The position numbers and the translations under genes are program-made. The notes beneath the pieces are model-generated. The model was not told the origin of the DNA, did no database searches, and was given only the letters and a program-made list of their open reading frames with translations. Positions 43,121 to 57,381 of a stretch of 64,000 nucleotides of DNA are shown one piece after another. Numbering within the stretch: the first letter of the stretch is position 1; each line of letters opens with the position of its first letter. Origin of the DNA: Liolophura sinensis (taxonomy: Eukaryota > Mollusca > Polyplacophora > Chitonida > Chitonidae); NCBI RefSeq assembly GCF_032854445.1, contig NC_088300.1, positions 61,106,984 to 61,170,983 of the forward strand, given 5' to 3'.

Positions 43121-45610
43121 TGAAAGCATCAGGATCAGATTTATAATACGCTTTTAAGCTGAATTTTTGTTTTGAAATAGTCTTAAAATCTTGTAATGTT
43201 TCAATTTTTGGTTTAATTTGAGATATACATACAATGTCTTATTTCTTCTATCTATTACTTTGATAAACTTTGTCCTATCCAACGTTCATATACTACAGCT
43301 TTCTGAAGTGTTCACAATATAACACAGGATCCCCTTGCATGAAGCCCTCTTAATGTTGAGCGATTCGTGCAAGTGGGCCTTTGTCTCCAAATGGCATGCA
43401 ACTATTCTGTATCTCTTCTTCATACTTCACTGATGATAAAAACAGCCTTTCTCATATAAACAGATTGACAGCAAGCTACAAATAGCACCACTCAATTGAT
43501 TGATCCAAATTTCAGCTTATGGGTACCTGACTGGTTGAATACCTGATCCAGCACTGATCCATGTTTAGGGCCGATGCCTGAATATGTACACAGGTAGATT
43601 GTGTTCCAGTTTAGCTTTAGTGTACTACATGTATGAACAGAAGGAAAATCTGACCAGTGAGGTCAAAAGTAAAAGTCATGTACTTCTCCTTCTGTTAAGA
43701 AACAAAATCTTCACTAAACGTACCTGTCTCCAGTATGTATGGGCAGTACTAGGAAAAGTATAGTGTGCATAAACACATTGGTACTGTTACAAAAGCTGTG
43801 GTACATGTACTCCTCTTTGATACATCTGGACAAACAGCAGAGCTTACAAATGCTGGTCACAGATGTAGAAGTATTTACAGTTAGTTTCATTTCTCTAGAT
43901 GTTATGACAAGAACAAGCAGTAATATATTTATGCCTCACTAGACAGTTTACTTTATAATATGCTACTGTTTTAATACATAAATATAACACAAATAATAAC
44001 AAACAGAAACAGACCCATAGTGCCACTTAACAAACACAAGTAGCATTTGCAACTTAATAGACATTACTGCATTTGCTGTGCATTTACATACTGACATAAC
44101 TTTACCCGTCTGAAAATCCAACAGTTACTGACAATATTTGTGTCACATGAACAATTCTAATATTTTGAAATGGGATGGGTACCAGAATCTCCACATGACA
44201 TGAACAGCCATGACAGGTTGCTTTAAATGTGCAAGTGACAGATTTTATTATGCTTATTACAGTTCATATATATTTCTGCTGAATTTTTTTTTACCAAAAG
44301 CAACAACAAAAAAAAAAGGAAAAAAATTTTACTTCTTAATTTTGATCTGTATCCCCCGACATCCTGGCTTAAGTATGTCATTGTTTTATTAAGAGTTATC
44401 GCCCTTGGTTCATGGTGGCATAAACGGTCACAAAGTTATCTTTCTCTTTTCTAAAGTTTCTCCTTCACATTTTATATATCTTCAAGAATAACTTGCATGA
44501 AACTGTCTACAAACATGACTGCCACAAACTGCGCAAGAAAACATGGTGTTTAAGCTGAAACACTGGGTGGGGGGAGTGGGGGGGAGGGGGTGGTGGTTTG
44601 GAAATGTTGTCAACTCACAGGATATTCACACAAAATATCTTAAAGCTTTAAAACTTTAAACATATCTGATTGCTTGACAAATTACTGAAACAACTTGCCT
44701 CATTATAACACAGACAAATTACTGCAACAACTTGCCTTATTATAACACAGGCATTAAAAGCATTTTAAAAATTTCATGCAATAAATATATCTGTGATAAA
44801 AATGTTTGGCCTGCCATATTTTCAATACTGAGAAAATGGCCAAATAATTATTGACAGACAATTTTTTTTACACTTTAAAAGGTTTAAAAATGGATAAAAC
44901 TGTAATGTTTGAATTACTTGCTGTCCACCTATTGCTGTAGTTTATGTCAAAAAATGTCCTTTTTTAAAAACATACAGACAAAATTTGAACATAGCTGTTC
45001 AGAGGAAATCAACAGCATTCCTCCCATTCACATTTGATCTGAAAAAAAAGGTCTTGCTGTGAAAATTTTGAGGTGCTGCTTTCAGATATAGAACAGACAA
45101 ATACAAAAGTTGTGAACAAAGTCTGCAGGATAAAAACCCATTTTCTGAAAACAGCCAGGTAACAGAGAGACGACGGCTTAAAGGAGAATGGAGGTAGGAG
45201 AAGGATTGATTCAACAAATAATCACCTGTTCAAAGCCATCAATAGGTTATTAACATTCTTATGCCAACTCGCATTAAAAGCTGCCAGAAGCTGCAAACAA
45301 AGCTATGAAGTTATTTACATGTGCCAATCTGTCACCTGTATTTCTTCACATTCATGTGTACATGAGCATGAGTCTCCGCAAATGTGTGAGCTCAACTCTC
45401 ACCTGTTCTGCATTATAGTACAGGTGAGCTGAGACAACAGGTAAGAGGGCCCTGTCAAGCCCAGTAAAGTGGGTAGACAAACACATACAGGTAGATACAG
45501 TACAGACTTGGCCGGGTCACATCTGGTCCTTCCCACTAAAAGGACAGCTGGACTGTGGGTCTCAGTTATAAGAGACAGTGTGGAGTCACCCTGTACACCC
45601 CGTTCTGGGA

Positions 45611-48600
45611 TCAGTCAGAATCTGAGTCCCCAGTGCCCCGGGCCTGCGGGGGAAGATTAATTCCTTCTGTTAACTCCAGCATGTGCTCCACGGGTACGGG
45701 CCGGCCATCCTCTCCAATACGGCTTGGCTGCACAAGACCTCCCCTGTGAAGATGACCAAATGTCCAGTATTTACCAGTGAATGGACCCTAGTATATATTT
45801 ATTTAAACTAAATTGCCTAAAACTTCACCCAAGGCTAAGTTGCCTGATTCTGAGAGCTCTTACAAATGTATTTACAAACGTGTTTTGATGTTTGTTTTGA
45901 TGATAGCCTACATGAAAAATTGAAAAGTCTCAGCACCAAAATATTTTTGGACATTTATTTGTCTCTAAAAATGCACTATTTGGGACAAATTTTAGGTCAT
46001 TTACAATATTTGATTTATTTGACTTCATGGCAGACTAAAGAATGTTTCAGTGAGTTTTGTGGATGTAAACCAGGGCAAACCACTAACTGTTCGCATGGGA
46101 TGGCCACTGACTGCTTCAATGGCCATGGAAATAAACGAAAACACAAAGCACTAAACTTTTGATGAGGCTAACACTAGAATGTGAGAGGGACGTCATACCT
46201 CTGGAGTTTGTCCATTAGACCTACTAATTTCATGGCCTCGTACTCTTTCTGCTCCTCCGTCATACCTTCACAGGGATTTGACTTCTCACCCTCGAGTTTA
46301 CCCGTTACAGGGTTGATCCTGAAGAATGTACAATATAAAAACATGTAGGCACACAAATTTAGACAAACACATGTGTATACACCAAAAGCCCAACACAACT
46401 GCAGAGTTGTTACAGCTAAACATGTGATGTGTTTAAAATGCTTATGTTCAGGTTTATTTATTTAATTGGAATTTTAATCTGTACTCAATCCTGCCAGTAC
46501 TATTGTGGGAGGAAACCAGACTCAAAACCCATGACCATCTGCAGGTTGTTGGCAGACCTTTCTACTGACGATGGTAGAGGCTTATCTCAGGGGTTAATCT
46601 GTAGGGTTAATATCTAATTTAACAGTACAAAATTGTTACTGCATCTATTTCTTTCTGGTAAGCTGATTTGAGGCTCATTTCCAAAATATATGTCTGTAAG
46701 AAAGAAGTTGATTGTTCTGATGTGGAGAGTAGGTATATTTATTTATTTATTTGATTGGTGTTTTACGCCGTACTCAAGAATATGAGTACTTCTACGACGG
46801 CGGCCAGCATTATGGTAGGAGGAAACCGGGCGGAGCCCAGGGGAAACCACGACCATCTGCAGGTTGCTGCAAGACCTTCCTACGTACGGCCAGAGAGGAA
46901 GCCAGCATGAGCTGGACTTGAACTCACAGCGACCGCATTGGTGAGAGGCTCCTGGGTCATTACCTTGTGCTAGCGCGCTAACCAACTGAGCCACGGAGGC
47001 CCCGAGAGTAGGTATAACAAAAAACGTGAAGTGTTAAATTCAAGTCAGTACCCGCAGCTTCTAGTTAGAAATCTGAGAAGGTTTCATTTGTTTTTTCTTT
47101 TTTGTCTACATAAATGTCTATATGCGACTCAGCTTCGACATGGTGCTCAAAGATTATCATTTCACTTACATTTTCGCAAAACACTTTCAACACTTTAATA
47201 TATACTTTCCTAGACAAGATTACAGAGAGACAGCTAAGGATGTCAATAGTATATAAGACTTGCAAGTTTTCATTTTTATACAAGTTTATTTCAGTTTTCA
47301 AGATCAGAACTTCTCTAATATCACCAGCTGATATGCCTCAACAATATTTTTGATATTTTATCGATATGAATAGTCCAATTTAATTTATCATACAAAATAC
47401 TCCAAGAAATTTATATTCACCGATTTTTTAGTTTCTCTCAATTTTTTTTTCTTTGCGATTTTTTTACAAACGTGAGTTTATAAAGAATGCTACATACTGT
47501 TCCTTAAGCTGTGAATATTCTTCTGTCTCAGAGTCTTCTGAATCACTGGAGTAGTTGCCGTCCCCTCGACCTCCCAGCATCAGTCCACGGTTGGCTAACA
47601 GCCCGGCAGCATTCCCATAGCCTGTATACTTCACCATTCTGTCCACTGTCAAGGGAGACAACTGACACTTTAAAGGGAGGTAATAAAAGACCTACAACCT
47701 TCGACATAGAAACTGTGGATTTACGTGATGTCATTGAACAATTTGTATACTGCCACATTGTATGTTTGCACGTGTACAATTTTACATACCTTACGGATAT
47801 TATACCGCCCACATACATTAATTTTATTTACCAACTGATTTCTATTTAACATCCAACTGAAGAATTTACTTCTGGCAACTGCTAAGTTGCCCTTAGGTAT
47901 GTGAATTTCTACAACATACACAGTCATGGTAATCAAAGGCTTAATTAGCTAAGTGCACTTCATAAAATCATGACTAATCTCATAAAATTCTGCACCAAAC
48001 AGAGTAAAGTACCTAGCTGCTGATCACAAGCCTACAGAGTTATCTTACTTACCACTTTCTTTACAAAGAATGAAGAGGAAATCAGCACAGAGGTCTTTAA
48101 CTTCGCTGACAGCTGAAGTTAACAATTTACACAGCCTGAAAAATAAATTGAATATTTAACATTACCCATTTGTAAGGCCCGTTAACCATTATGTGATAGT
48201 CTCAACAGACAGTCATTCATACATGAGAATTATATCTTCTGGAACAGTGACATACTTGACACCAGATTTAGGAACAATTTTCCCTTACCTGTGACATATG
48301 TCCAAATCAAAAAAAAAAAAAAAGTTGTAAACTTATGAAAGCCTATCTAGTTTCTTATGACAACAGTGATTACCTGTTTCTAAGTGAATCTCCCTCTTGT
48401 GGAAGATGTTTGACTTCATCACGCAATGGAGGCAGCACCTGCCAACAGAACATAGATGTCTTTTTAGTAGTTATTACTCAAATTCACCCCACACACAGCT
48501 CTTGATGCATTTCACCTAAATGTTTGATATGTAAAAATGAACTTCCACAAGCATGTAAAAGGTCACAATATGATTGTTTTTGTGCTAAAACAATGCTTTT

Positions 48601-51600
48601 CTGATAAGAAATCAATCAAACTCATCTCAAAAGTTACACTTTATTATCAAAGGCGGATGAATCAATCAGACTGAAGCCAAACGTGCCACTTTGAAAATGC
48701 TCAACTTTAGGTGAAAGACAGACAGATTTTCTTGACACACAGCCAGTATAAAAAAAAACAGATAAAAAGAAAAATACAGGGTAAGTTGGACATGAACACT
48801 TGAGGTCGATGCTTAGACCAGGTAGCGTTTAGCAAAGCTCCTAAATTCCAAATGGACCACCAGTAGTGTGCAGGATAAGAACAACTGTTATTTTACAAAG
48901 GGTATCTTTGAAACAATAACACTGTTCAATGCCTCAAGTTGCAGATCACAATAACTAGATTAAGTAGTTAATTTCTTCCACATGTTATTATGTCAAACTG
49001 AACTTACCTTTGTCCTACAGAACTTGCGAATACTTCTATTGCTGCGGCATGTCTCACAGAGACAGTGTAAGATAGGGATTAAACTCTCCTTTAGACTCTT
49101 TGTAGGCTGAAAATTACAACAGTTATCACAGTAAAGTACAGGTAGCAAATGCTGTCACAGTTCATGGATTGCAGGCTGACAATTTTCTTTATAACTTTAA
49201 GAGTGAGAGTGCAGACATGTCAAGATAAGCTGGGTTCTAATTCAAACTATTCTTAATAAAAACCCTAAAAACAGGCCTTGTAACATTTACATCACAGTGA
49301 AGGCCAGTCTAGTGATATCACTTACATCTGTTACAAACATTCTCATGAGTAAGGTCTGAAACACTATTTTCACCAGAAACACTGCTTGTGACCATGCAGC
49401 TGTCTCTCACCTTGTCCAGCCGTTTGTAAAGGAAGTCCAGAAGTGCCAGGATGGCCTCCATGTTTTTCCCGTCGTATTCCACATCTTTATTCTCCATTCC
49501 TCCCACAGCCCCTTCGTTGAGAGGCGTCAGCAACTCCTCGTAGCAATCTCGTGGCATATGGTTAACAGGTTCACTGTGTGACTACAACATTGAGTTGCAG
49601 AGGTTAAAACACTCTTATCTGCATCCGTCACATACACTTTCTAATGTGTCAAACACTACAAAATACTTATCCTGGATTTCTTGTCATGGTGATGGCAAGA
49701 ACAGGAAATTTTTTTTTCTTGAACAGTACAATGCATAGTACATGTGTGTTTGTACAGCACAAGAGTGTGGCTTTAGGCCATGTTGGGAACAATTCAGGCA
49801 TATTGTGGTGATGCGTGACAAGGCAATGACTTCATCAGGCATCAATGACAGCCTACTGATTTATTTACGTGTTTGATTAGTGTTTAAAACTGTACTCAAG
49901 AATTGTTTTCCTTTGACCTTTAACAATATAAATAATTTTGTTTTTGGAAATTACATCATCTCCAAGTGTAATAACCCAGACAAACTTCATTTACGAAAAA
50001 AAAATTTCAAGAAACTTGATTCACTGATAGTTTCACGAAAGTGGGCTGTTGACCAGCAGAGCTGAGTAACCATTACGACCTACCCTCTGTAGCTCCTCCC
50101 TCTTGTCTTTGGTGGCTGTCTGACAGATCAGCAGGTCATGGAGGACACTGACTAACCTCATGAAATGTGCCTCTTCTTCCTACAATACAGAAGTTATCAC
50201 ATCACAGACCCACTCAGTAGTGGAGTTGTAAGTTTGAACTCTGTTGTCATGAAAGGTAAAACAGTCCAACTGTATCATGTGATATGTGAAAAATGTTAGG
50301 CAAACTTTGTTGACATTAATTTACTGAACACAGTTCCAGAGGCACAAATGACACCTCCTTACTTTCGGAGCTTCTCAAATTCACAAACGTTCAGCTCTTC
50401 AATTCTTTCAATCTTTTGTCATCTCTAAATTACACTTTGTGAAATATTTGCCTAACATATTTTATAGGCCATTTGATACAGTGGAACCTTTTTCACTTTT
50501 AGCGATAAAAGAATTCAAACTCAAAACTCCTATTCACACAGACATGTAAGATGTTAGAATGTAGAAAGACAAAAGCAGCCACAGGTATGCAAACCACAGA
50601 GCAATCTCAATGAAAGTCAAATCTACATATCAGCTGCACCCTATGCCAACTTGTTTTTCTAAAACCAGATCTACATTGACACTCACTTTTGAAACGATGT
50701 TCCTCACTGCTACCATTAAGGTTTGACATTTATTTTCAAAGACGTGTGAGTGGACAAGACGTCATTTCAGATCTATACGCAGTAAATGAGGTGTCAGCAG
50801 GAAGAGACCACCAGATACTTTATTTCACCTGAAGTTTGGTATATTAAAAATGCACCATAAAGGCCTAATAGTGATACTTTTGTTGCCATCACTTTTTTCC
50901 TGATAAGAAACTGCTTATAAAATATCTTAAGTTGTCCTATAAGAAAGATAAATCAATCAGAATGAAGCAAAATGTGCCACTTGAAAAAGTTAAGCTTTAG
51001 GTGAAATACAAGTATACTGACAACTCTGAGATTCCACTTTAGAGAATCTAAGGATGTATGTATTTTATCCACAAGCAGCACTACTTGCTCTGCCTGATAT
51101 ACATGTATATACAGCAACAAAATAAAGGAGCCTTTTTACATGAGCAGTAATTACCATAAAAAAATGTGTCAGCATGGTTGTTGCTGAAGTGGATTTACCT
51201 CAAATACCATCACTTACATCGAATACTGATTTAAACCCTGTGACAAAGCTTAAAAGTCCAACCCCTCTATCAAAGTACCTCATCTAAGGCATTTTTATCC
51301 ACAGATACTGTCAAATTGAAGAGAATCTTGAGGATTTCGCAGCACAACTCCACCTCCTGGTCAGTCAATGGTGACCCTTTCTCCTCCGCATCTCTCAGAC
51401 TCAGATCGATCACTTCCACCAAGTATGTGATGCCGTGCATGTCGTGGCGGATTTTTGGTCTACAATGCCAAGAGAACATTGCTTACAAATATGGGTATCA
51501 TTGAAAAGTAAACAAGTACATATGTATTTGAATGTTGTTCAATGCCACACTTTCGCTTACACCATAGCCGTCCTTTTTAGAGGTGGAGGAAACCAGAGTG

Positions 51601-54600
51601 CCTGGCATAAACCACCAACGTCTGGCAAGTTACTGATGAACTTTCCCACGTGTGACACACAGATATGCACACTATAAAGGTGGAAGAGGTGGTCATCTTC
51701 AACAAACGTTAGACAGCTTAAATAGTTGTCATACGAGAGATATCGACGGCTTATTGTTCCCATGGCAAACAGTGAGAGTTAAGGAGTATACAACTTCCCC
51801 ATAAATAAACCCATACCTCTTGTTTTCTTGCGGCTGAAAGTTAAATGCCTTTAAATTTACCAACACACACACACACTCAATAGTATAACGTTCACCTACC
51901 TAGTATCTTGACATAAGGCTGTGAGCAGAAATAACATTTTCATGTCAAAGAACTGAAAAAGAAAGCAAACAAGAGCCATATTTATTTATTACAAATTAGC
52001 TCTTCATTTATAGGATCATGATCCCAAAATTGCCCCCGATTTAGGACAACTTGTTCATAAGGTGCATGCATGGTGAAGGTCGGAAGTATACTCTGGTTTC
52101 TGTCATCTGTCAATATTATCTTCATATATTAACTGAGTGCCAAATTCCGCAGCACGGCATTCATTAATACACTGACAAGTGTATTCATCAAGGGTAAGGG
52201 TATTTATCAGTTATTTGAATTTTTGTCAATGCTGTTCGAAAGATTACATTCGTTACAGCTTCACCGGTTGCTTTTAGTACATGGGAGAGAGGAAATCAAG
52301 GCATAAAGTCCGTAAAGAAAAATAGTGAATTATTCCAATGATTTAGAACAATGATTTCACTTAGTTTAAAAATGTTTTGAAAGAGACAACTACCTTGTTC
52401 AAAGGTTCTATGCTTTTACAATGTAACCTGGCCTTTAAAATTGAGCTAAATTATATCTGACAACACACACTAGATATAAAACCATTCATACAATACCTTT
52501 ATATCAAACTTGAGCTCTGGATCTTTGTATGTCTTAAGTCTTTGGACGATTCCTTCTACACAGCCATTTTTACTGAAAAACAAAATTATGTAAGCCTGTA
52601 ACAACTGAAAATTTCAAATTTTGAAAATTAATGAAGTAATAATTATGGCTTAATGTCACTTCAGCAGTACTGCAGCCATATCGTGGCGTAGACAAAATGC
52701 AATTAGCGTGCATGCACAAGCATAAGCACACAAACATAAGTCAAGACTTAACAGACATCTTGTACTGAAAACAAACAAACTTTTAGCATCAAACTTTTTG
52801 AAAAAAAAAAAAAAAAATTATAAACAGATTTTCATGCTAATTCCTCAACGTTTTCGCATGTGAAATTATCGCAACTTTTTAAATTTGATTTTTGGAGACA
52901 AAACTACATTGGTGGGGTTGGCAAATTACAGGACTTCACAAAAAGTATAAATCTGTCAGTCAACACAGGGTAATGCCTTCAGAATATACTTGAATAAACA
53001 CCTTGAAAACACTGCAAAAAGGATGAAGAATTACAGCAATCAAACAATTGTGATTGCCATTGGGAACTGATCAGCTTCAACTCATTCTACATTATATGCA
53101 GTTCTAATGGAGAATTGACAGGATTTTTATGTAAGATTTTACAGTTACAACATCTGCTACATACCTGCACATTTTCTGTGCTTTTGGACTGTTGAAGATG
53201 AGATTACACAGGCATTTTTGTGCCTCCACGATGACTGAAATCACAACCAACATAAGTTCATCAACTGGCATAAGCTCAATTCTGTGAGAGGATTCCAAGA
53301 GTAACACCTAAACACCTTCATGTACTTATGGAGTACTTCCCACTCATTTCAGAGTCATGAAGAGACAATCCCAATTTCGTCTTAGTTCAAAATGTGCAAC
53401 AAACTTGTTTACACCTTCCATATTGCTAGAATTTAACACAAGAAGAAAACTAGAAGGATACTGATGGATTTTAATGAACTTAACACAGTAATTGTTTAAT
53501 GCTACTGTGAACAATTACTTAGAAAAGGCCGAAAAACCTAGCTACAATTTATTTATTTATTTGATTGGCTTTTTACGCCGTACTCAACTTATACAACGGC
53601 AGTTAATATTATGGTGGGAGGAACCGACCATGACCATTCGCAGGTTGCTGAAACTTTTCCACGTACGGCCGGAGAGGAAGCCAGCATGAGACTTAGCTAC
53701 AAGGTCATATATGTAGCTATTATGAATGAATATGCCTACTGTCCCCAGTTCTGTCAGCTCTGTACTCAAGTTTGATTTATTTAATTATCTGATTGGTATT
53801 TTATGCTGTACTCAAGAATATTTCACTTGTACGATGACAGCCAACGACATCGTGGGAAGAAGTGCGGTATCCAAGTTTGAGCAATGAGAATACTATATAT
53901 GGAGTGAGACAGCAGACAGGTTTCCATTAATACAAATGTTGTTATGGTTGAAAAAAAAATACTGATAAAGAATTGAAGACAACACTTTATCAAAGAATAT
54001 TTTAATCTGAATTCCATGGGCTGAAGCTCTATAAATATATTGCAAGCAAAACAAAATCACTGAAAAATTATGAAATTGAAGTCAAGAAAACTTAAGATCT
54101 TTGACTGATGCTTGTTTGGCATTCAATAGGATCTTTCCAAGGACAGTAATTCAAAGATGAACACAGCGTTTATTTTGAGGTAAAAACAGTCTAGAAAAGC
54201 AATGGTATTTCAGCTTAATCCTCATGAAACTGTAAGGTAAGTTCTTGAGATACATATACACAGACAGCCAAATTACACAAGCCATGAAAATTTTTAAAGG
54301 ACACTGACAGCCATATCAGGTCAAATGCATTGAAAGGTCATATCATATGAAACTACTTTGAATGTGAAATGGTACACCTGTCTTGAAATGTTGCAAAGAC
54401 AAATATGTGTAACTTGATCCATGAAAGGTCAAAATGGCAAGGACAGCTAAAATGGAGCTACCAGAATGATGAAAAACAACAGTGGTATTCATCATGGTTC
54501 CTTCAAACCAATGTAAGGTTTGAAGTCCACTGATTGGTGCACTCTAAGTTACATGTCATTGATTTTGTATATATAGTTAAATTTAAATATATGTATCCCA

Positions 54601-57050
54601 ATAGTTATTTTGATAGAAACCATGAAAGTTTCTTGCTGGTGGCCACATGATCATTAATAGTTAGATATCAACCAGCATCATTACTGGTATATTTACTAAA
54701 CATCATGTCTTATGGAATTTCATGTCACGTTTTAGGACTTGTGAAATGTATCGTGTTCTGTAATCTTGATTAACATTCATACATTTCCTACAAAAATAAG
54801 AGAACAATATTAGTTGTCATGGTCGGGCCTCTGTGGCTCAATTGGTTAGCATGCTAGCGCAGCGTAATGACTGACGAGTCTCTCATCAATGTGGTTGCTG
54901 TGGGTTCAAGTCCAGCTCAGGTTCACTTCCTCTCCAGCTGTACCTGGGAAGGTCTTCCAGCAACCTGCGGAAGGTCGTGGGTTTCCCATGGGCTGTGCCC
55001 GGTTTCCTCTCCCCATAATGCTGGTCGCCGTCATATAAGTGAAATATTCTTGAGTAAGGCAAATAACACCAATTTAATAAATAAATAAATAAATAAATAA
55101 ATAGTTATCATGGCTGGTTGAGGAGGATACAAAGTATCTGTGCTGAGCGCAGAGCATGGAACTGATTTCAGAGACTGAGTGATGCTGCACCGAAGTATAA
55201 ATCCAATTTCACACGCTCCCTGGTGTTAGCAAACAAGGTTTTGCCATACTGAGAGGGTAGAACTGCCCACAAGAGTCTTGATCGGAAGAGAACTGACCAA
55301 TGACATAGAAGAGAAACTACTTTTAAAGATAAAAAAATTACTTTCTCAGCCTGTTAACTAAGGTGTACAAATGGCTGTAAAGATAAATCTGTCAGCTCTC
55401 AACAGTCATCAATAAAGTAGACTAGGTCAGTGCTGTAGGTTATTAACGATGTCAAGGCAAGTTTAAGTTTAAGAATAGTGGAGGGCGGGACCAAATCTGT
55501 GCTTCTGCACAAGCAAGAGATTTGCATGCCAACATTACTTTCAGAAATTCCCATCATAAGTAAGATGGAAAATATGGCCCAAAAATGCAAAAATCGGTGT
55601 TCGACATTTTTACTCCTTCCTGCATTACTATCATTAGCTTCAATAGTACCATCATTGTTTCCCAGTTATATTTTGCAAATCCTTTTAAAAACGAAACTAG
55701 GAACATTTAAATATCAAACCAACCTCATAAATTTCCCAGCTTTCCCCAGTGCTGATCATGTATGATTGAATGCACTGTTGTAGTTGTTGTTGTTGTAACT
55801 CACCTTCAGCATCACCATCCTGGTTATTACTGACAATGTCCTCATCTTCCTCCTCCTCGGACAGGTCCTTGAGCCCTGCGTGTAACATGAGCAATGACAG
55901 CGTCTCCTCTGTCAGAAGACATTCCAGCTGGTCTTTGTCCCGACTCAGGATGCGCAGCGTCTCCAGACACGGTCGGTAACACTTTGTGGACGCCGGTGAT
56001 TTGAGCCATGACAACAGGCCATCCACACATTTCTGCAAAACGGGTCATGGCAGGTTACACTAAAGTCCATTAACACCAACCTTCCCCTCTCCTCCACTCA
56101 AAAATGTACTTATTTATTTGATTGGTCTACAACCTCAACAATATTTCACTTATACATCAACAGCTGCCAGCACTACAGTGAGAGGAAACCAGGCAGAGCC
56201 TGGGGGGAACCCATGACCATCCACATGCTGGAGAGGAGGCCATCATGAGCTGGACTGCAGGTTAATGCAGTAGTCCATCAGGTTGTGTTCAGAGCACTGT
56301 ATGGCAACATTTTACAAGAAGTTATTGCACAAGGTGCGCAAATATGAAAAAGTTATGGCAGAGGGGAATTATGGAAGACAAGGAAATTAAAACAAAAAAG
56401 GGTGATAACATTTTTTCAAAGAAACTATCCAACAGTCAGGAAAATTGTCATATTTTCCTTTCATCATGACTTAGCAAAACCATTGACAAAAAAACCTTCG
56501 CTGAAATAGCAAAATATCCAATATGCAAGCTTATCAGTGGATCAACCAAGTTTATTTTGACATAGTTTTCCCCTTATAAACAACACCGAGAAATCAAAGT
56601 ACAAGTGACAGTGATTTTTTAAGCCTGATTAAAATGCATACAATTAGAGCTGTTTTCGGTAAATCTACATGTGAAGTAAACACTTCATATCTTATAATGC
56701 TTTCATGATTCACTGGCCAATTTCATTTGAAAATAAATTTAATGTTCATGAATATCTCTCTATGCATACAGGGATGTTTCACAGGGTCATTGTATACTCA
56801 AACAATAAATAATACAGAAATATTCAATTCTAATGCACAGTACTTCCGTACACTTCTAACTATAGACTTTCTTTAAAACTGTACATGTACAGTACATAAC
56901 TTCAACAGTCTTTTCAAGATTTATTGAACGAATCTGATTTATTGAAAGTGTTTTTTGCCAACAATGTAGTGGGCGTTTCTCTCAAAGGCTTTACTCTAAA
57001 AACAAGCATAATACTGTGTACGAAAATTGCAGTTGCAGTCAGTTATATAT

Positions 57051-57097
<47 letters not shown>

Positions 57098-57381
57098 GTT
57101 GCACTGAAGTAAGGAGAAAGTTGTTCAGTGATAGCTGCACTTAAAGTGTACATGTTGCAGAGGAATAAGCTGGTCAGAGAAAGAATCATATATGTTGTCA
57201 GAGGACAGAAGAAAATATAAACAGCAAGAGAGAAAGAAAAAATAAACAAAGGAAGGAAACAAAAAGTCAGTAGAAAATGGCGGGATAATAAAATTTTTTT
57301 TTAATTTTTGTATTGATACCATGATCAACATACCTGTCTTAAGTCCGAGTTGACATTTGGAAATTTAATAGTTTGAGCATT
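45611..57381 (-). CDS. RIC8A: RIC8/synembryn, G-alpha chaperone and exchange factor (first coding exon not found)
   Basis: Fourteen in-phase exons, transcript order: 57334-57381, 55804-56032, 53165-53234, 52497-52572, 51900-51952, 51279-51459, 50084-50179, 49411-49581, 49008-49106, 48374-48438, 48053-48135, 47498-47645, 46199-46318, 45611-45743 (523 codons plus stop). Role: a cytosolic armadillo/HEAT-repeat protein that folds nascent G-alpha subunits and acts as their guanine-nucleotide exchange factor. Seen: [44 protein letters not shown], the highly conserved [18 protein letters not shown], the acidic [12 protein letters not shown] that aligns with the CK2-phosphorylated segment of vertebrate Ric-8A, and INPVTGK...[16 protein letters not shown], ending in GDSDSD. 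Vertebrate Ric-8 is about 530 aa, so only about 30 N-terminal codons are missing. The A/B paralogue split is vertebrate, so the symbol means the single invertebrate RIC8. SINEs and minisatellites lie in several introns. Confidence 0.95.
46453..46571 (-). repeat. V-SINE-like element, partial and diverged
   Basis: 'ttatttatttaattggaatt' then 'tattgtgggaggaaaccaga'; truncated before the head. Same RIC8 intron and orientation as the copy at 46736. Confidence 0.75.
46736..47003 (-). repeat. V-SINE-like element, full length
   Basis: Well preserved from the tail to the tRNA-like head, ending 'ctaaccaactgagccacgg'. Box A (TGGCTCAGTTGG) and box B (GTTCAAGTCC) are both present on the minus strand. Confidence 0.93.
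49857..49904 (-). repeat. V-SINE-like 3'-end fragment
   Basis: About 48 bp of tail ('tttgattagtgtttaaaact', 'gtactcaagaat') in a RIC8 intron. Confidence 0.6.
51575..51665. repeat. Interspersed 'gtggaggaaacc' repeat (copy 3)
   Basis: 'aggtggaggaaaccagagtg' plus 'cataaaccaccaacgtctgg' in a RIC8 intron, as at 9490 and 40400. Confidence 0.5.
53548..53690 (-). repeat. V-SINE-like element, partial
   Basis: Tail and core through 'cggagaggaagccagcatga'; head missing. Confidence 0.85.
53775..53860 (-). repeat. V-SINE-like element, partial
   Basis: Tail and the start of the core only ('tgtactcaagaatatttcac'). Lies 85 bp from the copy at 53548-53690 in the same orientation. Confidence 0.75.
54825..55103 (+). 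repeat. V-SINE-like element, full length
   Basis: Head 'gggcctctgtggctcaattg', box B GTTCAAGTCC, V-like core 'ggtttcctctccccataatg' and an (AAAT)n tail of about seven units. The long clean tail suggests a relatively young insertion. Confidence 0.93.
56109..56255 (-). repeat. V-SINE-like element, diverged partial copy
   Basis: 'cttatttatttgattggtct', 'aggaaaccaggcagagcctg' and 'catcatgagctgg' are recognisable, with deletions between them. Confidence 0.75.
57043..57090. repeat. (TA)n microsatellite
   Basis: Interrupted TA repeat in RIC8 intron sequence. Confidence 0.95.

Larger units (their letters stand above)
38310..45610. other. Gene-free interval between PdxS and RIC8 3' ends
   Basis: The two genes converge here. 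No exon was recognised. Contents: probable 3' UTRs, one SINE copy, a 59-bp triplicate repeat and AT-rich unique sequence. Short open frames lack splice or family support. Confidence 0.5.

Noticed and set aside
45866-46162. Plus-strand open frame of 98 codons within RIC8
   Set aside because: It lies antisense in a RIC8 intron, with no splice sites or recognisable features.
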